NCBI RefSeq assembly: GCF_014770435.1
Contig: NZ_CP061739.1
Span: 2,170,001-2,234,000 of the forward strand
Source of the DNA: Psychrobacter sp. 28M-43
GTDB lineage: Bacteria; Pseudomonadota; Gammaproteobacteria; Pseudomonadales; Moraxellaceae
Reading direction: 5' to 3'
DNA length: 64,000 nt
Positions 56,302-64,000 of the stretch are shown one piece after another. A model generated the notes under the pieces. That model was not told the DNA's origin and did not search any database. It worked only from the letters and a program-made list of their open reading frames with translations. Within the stretch, counting starts at the first letter, position 1, and each line of letters opens with the position of its first letter. A program made the position numbers and the translations under genes.

Positions 56302-57633
56302 TTACATCGAGGGGAAAAATACTAACACTAAATGCAACCAACCTGCTAGAAAACCAGTCAAACCGCCCAAAACAATCAACGTCATCTCATCCTCACGGAA
56401 AGCTGGACGCAACAGGTTCTGAAACTCATTTGGCGTGAGCGCACGTATTCTATCGCGAAACAGACCAAATATCTTACTGGCTCGGCTTTCATTTAGCTCA
56501 GGATCTCGTAGTGGTACCATCGTTGCGACAATAGATTTGTCGATAATAGTATTTTTAAGTTGGCCATAATCCCGGCGACCCAATCCCACACGTAATGTCG
56601 TGCTAATCACTGGTGACTCTAGCACCGTATATAGATGCGATTTCATCAGATCACGCGTTTGCGCTGAGCGATCACCATACATCATCTCATTCATGATGTT
56701 TTCTAGAGTGACCAAATCTTTTACCACAATTTCAGCAAAAACCTCAGAAACTTCCTCTTGGCGCTTCATAAAGCCGCCTTGCAAACGATATTTTGCGATA
56801 TGTGGTATGACGGGTTTGATAAATGGAAAGCGACTCTGCACCGAAAACAGCTTCAAATAAGGTATAAAATGCGGCTCTACTGGATTAAACACCATCCAAA
56901 TGGCAATCCAATTGGTGAGAAAACCCCAAATCGCGGCAAAGAACGGTACGGTCCAATGCTGCGGCACCACCAAAAATATAAACATCTGGATAATACCAAA
57001 TACCAGACCAATCAAAGCACTGATGTGCCAGATAAAATCGATCTCTTTTTGCCCAACCTTTAGAAACATATTGACCATCAAGCGACGATCGTTTTCCATG
57101 GTGTTGACAATCATTTTGCGCATATCGACCAAGTCTTCGACATGATAAGTCAAATCTGTCACAAGCGACTGCATAATACTGGGTAGCTCTTTGTGGGCTT
57201 GCGCATAGACACGGCGCTTTAGTGCGTAAGGTAGATTGCCCCACAATGCTGGCGAGTGATCTAGCATAATCTCATCAATCAATGGCTCAAGGTTTTTGTC
57301 CACCGTATCAGTGACAAATATCGCCATTTGCTCAGGCTCCATCGCTTTAAAAAACTCATCAAGCGACCCGAGTTTTGAGAGCGTCTGGTCAACGATAACC
57401 CCTGATATCTTGCCCGCTTTGCGCGGAACGATACCTTGCCAACCAATACCTGGCAACCCAAAAAATGGGAAGTTAGGAATACGAATACCCCAAAACTTGA
57501 CCGGATAGAACAGCATCTTGAGCGCCATCCACACATGTACCCAAGTGACGAATGCCGTCACTGGTGGGATGGTCAGCATGGCAAAGAACTCTGGGTGCTC
57601 AGCTATCGTCTGCCATAATGAATTTACGTCCAT
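56302..57633 (-). CDS. DUF445 family membrane protein
   Basis: The 443-residue protein has the DUF445 layout. The family signature appears twice, near the N-terminus (VTWVHVWMALKMLFYPVKFWG, of which ALKMLFYP is the core) and in the middle (FLTNWIAIWMVFNPVEPHFIP, core NWIAIWMVFNP), each after a membrane segment. A last hydrophobic segment ends the protein (LIVLGGLTGFLAGWLHLVLVFF). Long helical soluble parts lie between. The family's function is not established; it is known as YheB/YjiN-like. It is transcribed toward ccmF but 283 bp away. Confidence 0.88.
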   Translation of the reverse strand: MDVNSLWQTIAEHPEFFAMLTIPPVTAFVTWVHVWMALKMLFYPVKFWGIRIPNFPFFGLPGIGWQGIVPRKAGKISGVIVDQTLSKLGSLDEFFKAMEPEQMAIFVTDTVDKNLEPLIDEIMLDHSPALWGNLPYALKRRVYAQAHKELPSIMQSLVTDLTYHVEDLVDMRKMIVNTMENDRRLMVNMFLKVGQKEIDFIWHISALIGLVFGIIQMFIFLVVPQHWTVPFFAAIWGFLTNWIAIWMVFNPVEPHFIPYLKLFSVQSRFPFIKPVIPHIAKYRLQGGFMKRQEEVSEVFAEIVVKDLVTLENIMNEMMYGDRSAQTRDLMKSHLYTVLESPVISTTLRVGLGRRDYGQLKNTIIDKSIVATMVPLRDPELNESRASKIFGLFRDRIRALTPNEFQNLLRPAFREDEMTLIVLGGLTGFLAGWLHLVLVFFPSM

Positions 57634-58126
57634 GACTTATCTAGTCCCTGACAGGTTGATTGTCGTTGCTAATATTGTCGCTACTGATAGCGAAACTTTA
57701 GCAAAATGAGAACGTTTCAAAAGACGCTCCGTCCATAATAACTACTATAAAATAAATCGCCTGATTTTAGCATACTTGCTATTTATTAGCACATATAGAC
57801 CAGCGCCAAGTTGTGACTAAAGATGACATGATTCATATCGTCTGTTAACCAATAAAAACTCGAATATAAGCCAGTGCTTGGTCAGTAGATAATCAAGACA
57901 AAATATATGACTGAGTACTGCGCCTGCTCATTTGTTCTGTTATAATTTGTAGTGCAATAACAAAGACTACCTGCGTATAAATGACTGCATGACGATTTCA
58001 CCCCATACCCTTCTATGTGATTGAAACCATTTGCATTATCTTTTAGACTCACCGCACTTTGGTTAACCAACCTGCCCTCTTATTTTTCTTTTATTGACTC
58101 ACTGACCGTTTGGGCTCTGATCTTCT
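57634..58126 (+). promoter_or_regulatory. Divergent spacer with a candidate mrdA promoter
   Basis: An extended -10, TGTTATAAT (57938-57946), lies about 180 bp before mrdA; no good -35 is seen. No gene or notable repeat is visible in the rest. Confidence 0.5.
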
Positions 58127-60112
58127 ATGAATAAACCGATAACTCCCAATACCGAACAGGTCAACAGTACCTTTACCAATCGTATTATCATCTTTGGGAT
58201 TATAATATTGATTGGTTTGGGCGGTTTGATAACACGTTATGGGTATTTGCAAGTCTACGCTCATGATCAGTACACAACGCAAGCCGATAACAACCGTATC
58301 AAACTGATATCTGCGCCGCCTAGTCGTGGGTATATTTATGATCGTAACGGGGTAATACTGGCAGACAACCAGCCAGTCTTTACAGCGATGCTCAGCCCTG
58401 ATGAGGTCGAAAACCCTGAGCGCACGTTGCATCTACTCGCGCCGATTTTTGATTTAACCGATACAGATATCACTGATATCTTGGCGCGTCTAAGTAAAAA
58501 TAAAAATGACCCTGTGACGATTAAGATTGATTTAACAGAAGCACAGTTGGCTCAGTTTAGTGAACGTAAGCCATTCTTCCGTGGGGTCTCTATTCAGAGC
58601 AAGCTTACGCGCTCTTATCCTTATGATGAACTGTTTGCTCATGTCATCGGCTATGTCGGACGTATCAATGACAAAGAGTCAAAGCGTATTGATAAAGACC
58701 GTTACGCTGGTACTGACTTGATTGGTAAGATTGGTATCGAAGATTACTACGAAGATATTTTGCTTGGGCAACCGGGTTATCAATCGGTAGAAACAGACGC
58801 ACATGGCAATATTTTACGCCAGCTGGATACCAAGCCGCCGATAGCGGGTAACGATATTACGTTGAGCTTGGATTACGGTTTGCAAACCATCGCCCAGCAG
58901 CAACTTGATGGACGCCGCGGTGCAATCGTTGCTATAGACCCAAAAAACGGTGACGTCTTGGCATTTGTTAGTAATCCAAGCTACGACCCTAACCCTTTTA
59001 TATCGGGTATCTCTTTTAAAGATTATGATGATCTGCGTGAAGATTTGGATCAGCCGCTGTATAACCGTGCACTACAAGGTACCTACCCACCTGGCTCTAC
59101 TATCAAGCCATTTGAGGGTTTGGGCGGTATTCATTATGGTCTACGCGATTGGAATAGCACCATCTATGACCCTGGTTATTTTAGCTTACCTGGTGACACG
59201 CATCGATTCCGCGACTGGAAACGTGGCGGTCATGGTACGGTAGATCTAAAAAAATCCATCGCGATGTCGGTCGATACTTATTATTATAAGTTGGCTTATG
59301 AGATGGGCATTCAGCGTCTGCACGATTGGATGGTACGCTTTGGTTTTGGTGAAGATACTGGTATTGATTTACCTAATGAAAAATCAGGCATCATGCCATC
59401 ACCAAAATGGAAAAAAGACACTTACGATAAAGACTGGCTACCGGGCGAAACGATCTCGGTCAGTATTGGACAAGGGTATTTCTTGGCCACACCGCTACAG
59501 ATTGCCAACGCTACAGCCATGACAGCCAGTAAAGGTCAGCACATTACTCCGCATTTATTAAAGAGCAGTGACGGTGCTGCGGACGTCAAAATCATCACTA
59601 AGCCAGATGGCAAAATCGACTACAACGGTAAGCCGTCCGACTGGTTGCGTATGCATGATGCGATGGAAAGCGTGGTAGAAAACGGTACAGGACGCGGTAT
59701 CTATACCCCGCGCTATCGTATCGCTGGTAAAACAGGTACCGCACAGGTGAAATCTATCGCGCAGGGCAAACGCTATGACAAATCAGCGATTGATAAGCGC
59801 CACTGGGATCACGCTTGGTTTAATGGTTTTGCCCCAGTAGAAGACCCGCAGATTGCCCTTGCGGTATTGGTCGAAAATGGCGGCGGTGGTAGTGCTGTTG
59901 CAGCACCTATTGGCCGTGCTCTATTTGATTACTGGGTATTACAACGTAAGACAGATCCTGTGCTGCCACCTTCTGCTGATGAGCTAAAAGTCATTAAACG
60001 CCAAAAAGCTTTTGAAAAAGCGATGCGTGATGCCATTCGCGATAAAGAAGCAAAAGCGTTAGAAGAAAAAGAAGCCGCGGAAGCTGAAGCGGCAGCAGCG
60101 ACGTCTGAGTAA
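58127..60112 (+). CDS. mrdA: Penicillin-binding protein 2 (peptidoglycan D,D-transpeptidase MrdA)
   Basis: PBP2 is the cell-elongation transpeptidase of the rod complex. The 661-residue protein has a cytosolic tail, one membrane anchor (IIIFGIIILIGLGGLITRYGY), the pedestal domain (PPSRGYIYDRNGVILADN), and the transpeptidase domain with PPGSTIKPF (catalytic Ser), SMSVDTYYY and KTGTAQ. The last 35 residues are Lys/Glu/Ala-rich and helical, an extension beyond typical PBP2. Its usual partner rodA (mrdB) is not adjacent; rsmD follows by 69 bp. Confidence 0.95.
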   Translation: MNKPITPNTEQVNSTFTNRIIIFGIIILIGLGGLITRYGYLQVYAHDQYTTQADNNRIKLISAPPSRGYIYDRNGVILADNQPVFTAMLSPDEVENPERTLHLLAPIFDLTDTDITDILARLSKNKNDPVTIKIDLTEAQLAQFSERKPFFRGVSIQSKLTRSYPYDELFAHVIGYVGRINDKESKRIDKDRYAGTDLIGKIGIEDYYEDILLGQPGYQSVETDAHGNILRQLDTKPPIAGNDITLSLDYGLQTIAQQQLDGRRGAIVAIDPKNGDVLAFVSNPSYDPNPFISGISFKDYDDLREDLDQPLYNRALQGTYPPGSTIKPFEGLGGIHYGLRDWNSTIYDPGYFSLPGDTHRFRDWKRGGHGTVDLKKSIAMSVDTYYYKLAYEMGIQRLHDWMVRFGFGEDTGIDLPNEKSGIMPSPKWKKDTYDKDWLPGETISVSIGQGYFLATPLQIANATAMTASKGQHITPHLLKSSDGAADVKIITKPDGKIDYNGKPSDWLRMHDAMESVVENGTGRGIYTPRYRIAGKTGTAQVKSIAQGKRYDKSAIDKRHWDHAWFNGFAPVEDPQIALAVLVENGGGGSAVAAPIGRALFDYWVLQRKTDPVLPPSADELKVIKRQKAFEKAMRDAIRDKEAKALEEKEAAEAEAAAATSE

Positions 60113-60181
60113 CTATACGTTTGAGTCATTAATAGTATAAAAAGTAAAACCTAGCAAAGAGTTGGTAAGCGAGACACGATA

Positions 60182-60868
60182 ATGAAAAAAGCCTCAAATG
60201 GACGCGCACCAAAGAATAACCGTAAGGCGAAAAGTGCGGCAGCGGGTGATGTGCGCATTATCGGTGGTCAGTTTAAGCGCCGTATTGTAAGTTTCATCGA
60301 TGCAGATGGCCTGCGTCCGACCCCAGATCGCTTACGGGAGACTTTATTTAACTGGCTACTCGCTGACATTCATGATGCGCATGTACTTGATAGCTGTGCT
60401 GGTAGTGGCGTATTAGGATTTGAAGCGCTATCTCGCGGCGCTGCCCACACGACATTTATCGAAATCAATCCAGCACAAAGCAACATGCTACGTCAGAGTG
60501 CTGAGCAATTACGTCTTGAAGCTGCTGCTTATCAAATCATCACTGGCACTGCTGAGCAAGTATTGCGTCAAGAGCAGCTGACTGTGCGCCCCTTTGACAT
60601 TGTATTTATCGATCCACCTTATGCTCAGGATTTATGGCAGCCTATTTTGACTGCGCTTATTACCTATACCTTAATCAATACTGAAACACTAATTTATTTA
60701 GAAGCTGATAAAGATTTGTCAGCACAGCTTAAGCAATTGGAAGCGTCGCTAAATGAGAATTTAGCCCCCCAATCAAGCGCCACTCAGCAACCAATCGCTT
60801 TTGAATGCTTGAAACAAACCAAAGTCGGACAAGTTGTCGCTGGACTTTATCGTCTATCATCGTCATAA
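60182..60868 (+). CDS. rsmD: 16S rRNA (guanine966-N2)-methyltransferase RsmD
   Basis: The SAM-dependent enzyme methylates G966 of 16S rRNA. The 228-residue protein starts with a Lys/Arg/Ala-rich tail (KKASNGRAPKNNRKAKSA) and then has the family block VRIIGGQFKRRIV, GLRPTPDRLRETLFNWL, the SAM motif VLDSCAGSGVLGFEALSRGA, and the catalytic DPPYAQDLW. A polar insert (about 190-205) lies before the last strand. It is downstream of mrdA and followed after 210 bp by rplM. Confidence 0.96.
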   Translation: MKKASNGRAPKNNRKAKSAAAGDVRIIGGQFKRRIVSFIDADGLRPTPDRLRETLFNWLLADIHDAHVLDSCAGSGVLGFEALSRGAAHTTFIEINPAQSNMLRQSAEQLRLEAAAYQIITGTAEQVLRQEQLTVRPFDIVFIDPPYAQDLWQPILTALITYTLINTETLIYLEADKDLSAQLKQLEASLNENLAPQSSATQQPIAFECLKQTKVGQVVAGLYRLSSS

Positions 60869-60979
60869 TTGTCGGGTTAATGAAAGCCGTTAACGTATTT
60901 TACAAATGTTTAGAACCGCTAAAAACTGGCCGACGCTGCAGTTTAATGTATATAAGGCGAAAATAAACCCCAATGCAGC

Positions 60980-61008
60980 TTGCAAGCGTAGGCGCTACTG
61001 CTTATAAT
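60980..61008 (+). promoter_or_regulatory. rplM-rpsI promoter
   Basis: TTGCAA (60980-60985) and consensus TATAAT (61003-61008) have an exact 17-bp spacer. Transcription would begin near 61015, leaving a leader of about 65 nt. Confidence 0.88.
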
Positions 61009-61014
61009 GTGCAG

Positions 61015-61078
61015 TCTGTTTTTTGAGAGCCCCGTTCCCAGCTAAACTCTCAACGAATTCTAATTTTAAGGTTTTATC
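61015..61078 (+). promoter_or_regulatory. rplM leader with a stem-loop, possible L13 autoregulation site
   Basis: The stem ttgagag (61023-61029) with ctctcaa (61047-61053) encloses a 17-nt loop just upstream of the ribosome-binding site. In E. coli, L13 represses its own operon at the mRNA leader, so this hairpin is a candidate target. The assignment is inference. Confidence 0.5.
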
Positions 61079-61507
61079 ATGAAAACACTTAGTGCAAAAC
61101 CAGCTGAAGTGACCCATGACTGGTATGTCGTAGATGCTGACGGCAAAACCCTTGGTCGCTTAGCCACTCAAATCGCAACTCGCTTACGTGGCAAGCACAA
61201 GCCTTCTTTTACTCCGCACGTTGATACTGGTGACTTTATTGTTGTTATCAATGCTGACAAAATCACGGTAACGGGTAAAAAAGCACAAGACAAAAAGTAC
61301 TATCGTCACAGTGGCTACCCAGGTGGTATTAAAGAAACCAACTTCAATAAGTTGCTTGCACATAAGCCTGAAGATGTTCTACACAAAGCAGTTAAGGGTA
61401 TGCTTCCAAAGGGCCCTCTTGGCTATGCGATGATCAAGAAGCTGAAACTTTATGCGGGTACTGATCATCCACATACTGCACAGCAACCTAAAGAACTAGA
61501 CATCTAA
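61079..61507 (+). CDS. rplM: Ribosomal protein L13
   Basis: L13 is an early-assembling large-subunit protein. The 142-residue protein has [28 protein letters not shown] (core [10 protein letters not shown]), [32 protein letters not shown] and the C-terminal [24 protein letters not shown]. The length equals that of E. coli. AAGG lies 8 nt before the ATG. It is co-transcribed with rpsI, 10 bp downstream. Confidence 0.98.
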   Translation: MKTLSAKPAEVTHDWYVVDADGKTLGRLATQIATRLRGKHKPSFTPHVDTGDFIVVINADKITVTGKKAQDKKYYRHSGYPGGIKETNFNKLLAHKPEDVLHKAVKGMLPKGPLGYAMIKKLKLYAGTDHPHTAQQPKELDI

Positions 61508-61517
61508 GGATATACTT

Positions 61518-61904
61518 ATGGAACGCAATTACGGAACTGGTCGCCGCAAGACGTCTACTGCTCGTGTATTTTTATCAAAAGGTACTGGTAGTATCGTTGT
61601 TAACGGTAAGCCACTTGACGAATACTTCAGCCGTGAAACTTCACGCATGGTTGTACGTCAACCATTAGAACTACTAGACTCTGTTAACGCATATGACTTA
61701 TATGTAACTGTTGCAGGCGGTGGTATTAGTGGTCAAGCTGGCGCAATCCGCCACGGCATCACACGTGCATTAATCGAAGCTGACGAAACTTTGAAGCCTG
61801 CCCTAAAAGCAGCTGGTTTTGTTACTCGTGATTCACGTCAAGTTGAACGTAAGAAACTGGGTCTACGTAAAGCACGTAAACGTCCACAGTTCTCAAAACG
61901 TTAA
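61518..61904 (+). CDS. rpsI: Ribosomal protein S9
   Basis: S9 lies in the 30S head and its C-terminus reaches the P-site tRNA. The 128-residue protein has [15 protein letters not shown], the [23 protein letters not shown] block, [28 protein letters not shown] (tail KRPQFSKR as in other bacteria). AAGGA lies 7 nt before the ATG. A strong terminator follows at 61987-62027. Confidence 0.98.
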   Translation: MERNYGTGRRKTSTARVFLSKGTGSIVVNGKPLDEYFSRETSRMVVRQPLELLDSVNAYDLYVTVAGGGISGQAGAIRHGITRALIEADETLKPALKAAGFVTRDSRQVERKKLGLRKARKRPQFSKR

Positions 61905-62236
61905 TCAAAACTCTCTCTTATCTTTTTGCTGCTGTTGTCTTTTTCTCAGAGCTTCAGTAGCAAAGTTAAATAAGAGTCTGGTTTTGCAAAACCTTATAAG
62001 CTGGTCACAGCTTATAAGGTTTTTTTATGCCTACTGATAGCGTGTTGATTATCTGATTGTCTTCATCAAACCAGCTTTGTTTTATGGTGATAATTAACCT
62101 GAGTACTTTGTTTCGACACTACAAAGTAGATCGTCTGTAGAAATTCTAACTTGCAAAGCATTGAACGCTACCCCATCATATCAGTAACTTTTTATTATTA
62201 GCCATGATGCCTCAAACCGTGCTGCAGAAGGATATT
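61905..62236. other. Spacer after rpsI
   Basis: It holds the rpsI terminator and a ribosome-binding site (AAGGA at 62228-62232) for the acyltransferase. No gene is seen. Confidence 0.45.
61987..62027 (+). terminator. Terminator of rplM-rpsI
   Basis: A long stem, aaaaccttataagct/agcttataaggtttt, with a short loop is followed by T residues. Confidence 0.93.
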
Positions 62237-63325
62237 ATGAAAGCGCCAGAACAATTTGACCCTAGCAAGCCATCTGCCAATAGCAGCGTGCCGCCTAGCA
62301 TGAAACAGTCGGCTAAGTCGCCTGCGATACCGGCTGGCACACCGACGATTACTCAAAATCATAAGCGTACAGCGCAAGCAGATAACAAGCCATTTCAGTG
62401 GCAGTTTTTATCACCAAAGAATTGGGGCATTTGGTTATTGTTTTTGATAATGCTACCAATGATATATCTGCCGTTACGCTGGCAGTTTTGGCTAGGTCGT
62501 AAGCTCGGTATATTGATTTATAAAGCTGCTGGCTCACGTAGACGCGATACGCTAATCAATCTGAAGTTGGCATTTCCAGAGAAGCCCGAAGCTGAACGTG
62601 AATTAATGGCCAAGCAAGTATTTGTCAATCAAGGCATTGGTGTGTTTGAAACGTTATGCGCTTGGTTCAGGCCAGATGTATTTACTAGAACTGTATCCAT
62701 TTCGGGTTTACAGCATATTGTTAATGCGCAAAATGAGCAGCGACCAGTTATCCTGCTCGGTGCGCATTATACGATGCTAGATTTGGGTGGTCTCTTATGT
62801 GCGCAGTTTTTCCCTGTAGATTGTATGTATCGTACGCAAAACAATCCTTTATTAGACTGGTTTATTTATAATGGTCGTACCAATATATTTGGTAAGCAAA
62901 TCTCTAGTCGTGATATGCGAAGCTTAGTTACCTCTATCAAAGCAGGACACGTCATTTGGTATTCTCCTGATCAAGATTATGGTCTCAAGCAAGGTGTCAT
63001 GGCGCCATTCTTCGGTGTGCCAGCCGCGACGATTACTGCATCGCGTCGCATGGCGAAACTGGGTAGCAAAGCACAGCCGCCAGCTGTCATGGCACTGCAT
63101 ACTTATCGGCAAACACCTGACAATTTGCCGCGTGGTAAACGTCCCCATTATCATTTGACGATTACGCCAGAGTTAGATAACTACCCAAGTAAAGATGAAG
63201 TCGCTGATGCCACTCGGGTGAATGAAGTCTTAGAAGGACTCATTCGTATTGATCCTACACAGTGGATGTGGTTCCATCGCCGCTTCAAACATGGGCCAAA
63301 CGGTCGTACTGATATCTATAAGTAA
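62237..63325 (+). CDS. LpxL/HtrB-family lipid A acyltransferase
   Basis: This inner-membrane enzyme adds a secondary acyl chain to Kdo2-lipid IVA. ATG 62237 has AAGGA 4 nt upstream and gives 362 residues; a pair of ATGs at 62204 lacks such a site. After a polar, Pro/Ser-rich 55-residue N-terminus comes a membrane segment (IWLLFLIMLPMIYLPL). The acyltransferase fold has the HX4D motif in GAHYTMLDLGG, VDCMYRTQNNPLLDWFI, and IWYSPDQDYGLKQGVMAPFFGVPAAT. QWMWFHRRFKHGP ends the domain. Whether it is LpxL (laurate) or LpxM (second chain) cannot be decided here. Confidence 0.9.
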   Translation: MKAPEQFDPSKPSANSSVPPSMKQSAKSPAIPAGTPTITQNHKRTAQADNKPFQWQFLSPKNWGIWLLFLIMLPMIYLPLRWQFWLGRKLGILIYKAAGSRRRDTLINLKLAFPEKPEAERELMAKQVFVNQGIGVFETLCAWFRPDVFTRTVSISGLQHIVNAQNEQRPVILLGAHYTMLDLGGLLCAQFFPVDCMYRTQNNPLLDWFIYNGRTNIFGKQISSRDMRSLVTSIKAGHVIWYSPDQDYGLKQGVMAPFFGVPAATITASRRMAKLGSKAQPPAVMALHTYRQTPDNLPRGKRPHYHLTITPELDNYPSKDEVADATRVNEVLEGLIRIDPTQWMWFHRRFKHGPNGRTDIYK

Positions 63326-63433
63326 GCCTTTATTCCCAAAAATACTGGTGAAGTTTGCTATACTTTGCGGCTAATATTTTGCATTTTAGCTATGCACTGA
63401 TAATAATTTGATAAACAAAATAACGGATTTTCC

Positions 63434-64000
63434 ATGAGCAATAACAGTACTCCTGACAACCAAGCTTCTGATACTTCAACTGAAGCCAAGCGCATTCTGA
63501 CTGGTATCAAACCGACTGGTATTCCGCACTTAGGTAACTATGTTGGCGCGATTCGTCCAGCGATTGAGTCTATTCAAAATAGTGATCATGAAGCGTTTTT
63601 CTTTTTAGCAGACTACCATGGCATCATCGGCTGCTATGACCCTGCTATCATTCATGAGTCGACTAGAGCCATTGCCGCTACGTGGATTGCTTGTGGTCTA
63701 GACCCAGAGCGCGTCACGTTCTATCGTCAGTCAGACGTGCCTGAGATTCCAGAACTTGCTTGGATTTTGAACTGTTCATGTGCCAAAGGTTTGATGAACC
63801 GCGCCCATGCCTATAAAGCAGCCGTTGATATCAATACAGAAAAAGCTGATGTCGATCCTGATCAAGGTGTCACCATGGGTCTGTTTGGTTATCCCGTACT
63901 AATGGCAGCTGATATCTTGATGTTTAATGCGACCCACGTGCCTGTTGGTCGTGACCAAGTGCAGCATATCGAGATGGCGCGTGATATCGCAGGTACTTTT
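63434..64000 (+). CDS. trpS: Tryptophanyl-tRNA synthetase, N-terminal fragment
   Basis: The class I synthetase charges tRNA-Trp. The first 189 codons are in the window and the gene runs off the right edge. After a 19-residue polar tail comes [24 protein letters not shown] ([10 protein letters not shown] and PHLGNYVGA, the HIGH-like motif). FFLADYHGI, the [33 protein letters not shown] block (core [13 protein letters not shown] and [12 protein letters not shown]) follow. KMSKS lies outside. The [27 protein letters not shown] segment places it in the longer subgroup of TrpRS. Confidence 0.95.
   Translation, partial: MSNNSTPDNQASDTSTEAKRILTGIKPTGIPHLGNYVGAIRPAIESIQNSDHEAFFFLADYHGIIGCYDPAIIHESTRAIAATWIACGLDPERVTFYRQSDVPEIPELAWILNCSCAKGLMNRAHAYKAAVDINTEKADVDPDQGVTMGLFGYPVLMAADILMFNATHVPVGRDQVQHIEMARDIAGTF

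Overview
The window is a stretch of ordinary, gene-dense chromosome from a gammaproteobacterium. The mix points to Moraxellaceae and most likely Psychrobacter: moderate-to-low GC with AT-rich spacers, PilS/PilR next to a GacA/UvrY-type regulator, a two-domain polyphosphate:AMP phosphotransferase, an FFLEELY-type protein, and a yibN-grxC-secB block. The genus is inferred from protein resemblance only. I see no prophage, plasmid, CRISPR array or defence island.

Layout. 1-1,072: end of a class I aminotransferase, tRNA-Asn, and a 264-bp non-coding element with terminal inverted repeats (MITE-like). 1,073-4,022: arsenic resistance operon arsR-arsC-arsH-arsB (minus strand) with operator-like palindromes over its promoter. 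4,258-5,670: a YrhK-type membrane protein and a broken membrane-protein gene split by one in-frame TGA. 5,671-10,952: MBL-fold/rhodanese protein, tRNA-Val and tRNA-Asp, glutathione peroxidase, MsrB, and an AlaA aminotransferase fused to an XRE-type DNA-binding domain, preceded by a cluster of TTGCAA palindromes. 11,069-14,939: PiT phosphate transporter and Pap. 15,258-21,290: FFLEELY protein, ubiE-ubiJ-ubiB, and an FAD-linked D-lactate dehydrogenase-type enzyme. 21,396-26,555: ruvB and ruvA separated by a hairpin, then fba, a small Ala-rich lipoprotein, and pgk. 27,062-35,457: DksA-like zinc-finger protein, thiE, a PBP7-type endopeptidase, gacA/uvrY-pilS-pilR, and a C-terminal processing protease. 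35,680-42,312: gpmI, 6S RNA (ssrS), fxsA, ruvC, META-domain lipoprotein, GST, and 1-Cys peroxiredoxin. 42,752-51,145: glnS, cyclophilin, lpxH, orn, rsgA, yibN, grxC, secB, adk. 51,478-57,633: ccmFGHI and a DUF445 protein. 58,127-64,000: mrdA (PBP2), rsmD, rplM-rpsI with a structured leader, an LpxL-type acyltransferase, and the start of trpS.

How the genes work together. The ars operon forms a complete detoxification set: sensor, arsenate reductase, organoarsenical/flavin oxidoreductase and efflux pump. Gpx, MsrB, the 1-Cys peroxiredoxin, GST and the rhodanese/MBL protein give a redox and sulfur-stress theme. PitA and Pap link phosphate uptake to polyphosphate use. Fba, Pgk and GpmI are the reversible lower glycolytic/gluconeogenic enzymes, scattered in one region. 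ubiE-J-B makes ubiquinone. ccmFGHI is the haem-ligation half of cytochrome c maturation, with no ccmABCDE beside it.

The features most worth a second look are the XRE-AlaA fusion with its palindrome cluster, the gacA-pilS-pilR linkage, the arsR promoter/operator arrangement, the TGA-split membrane gene, the 6S RNA lying under a spurious reading frame, and the shared 13-mer between the MITE-like element ends and the terminator at 46,354-46,389. I did not find a clearly novel multi-gene system.
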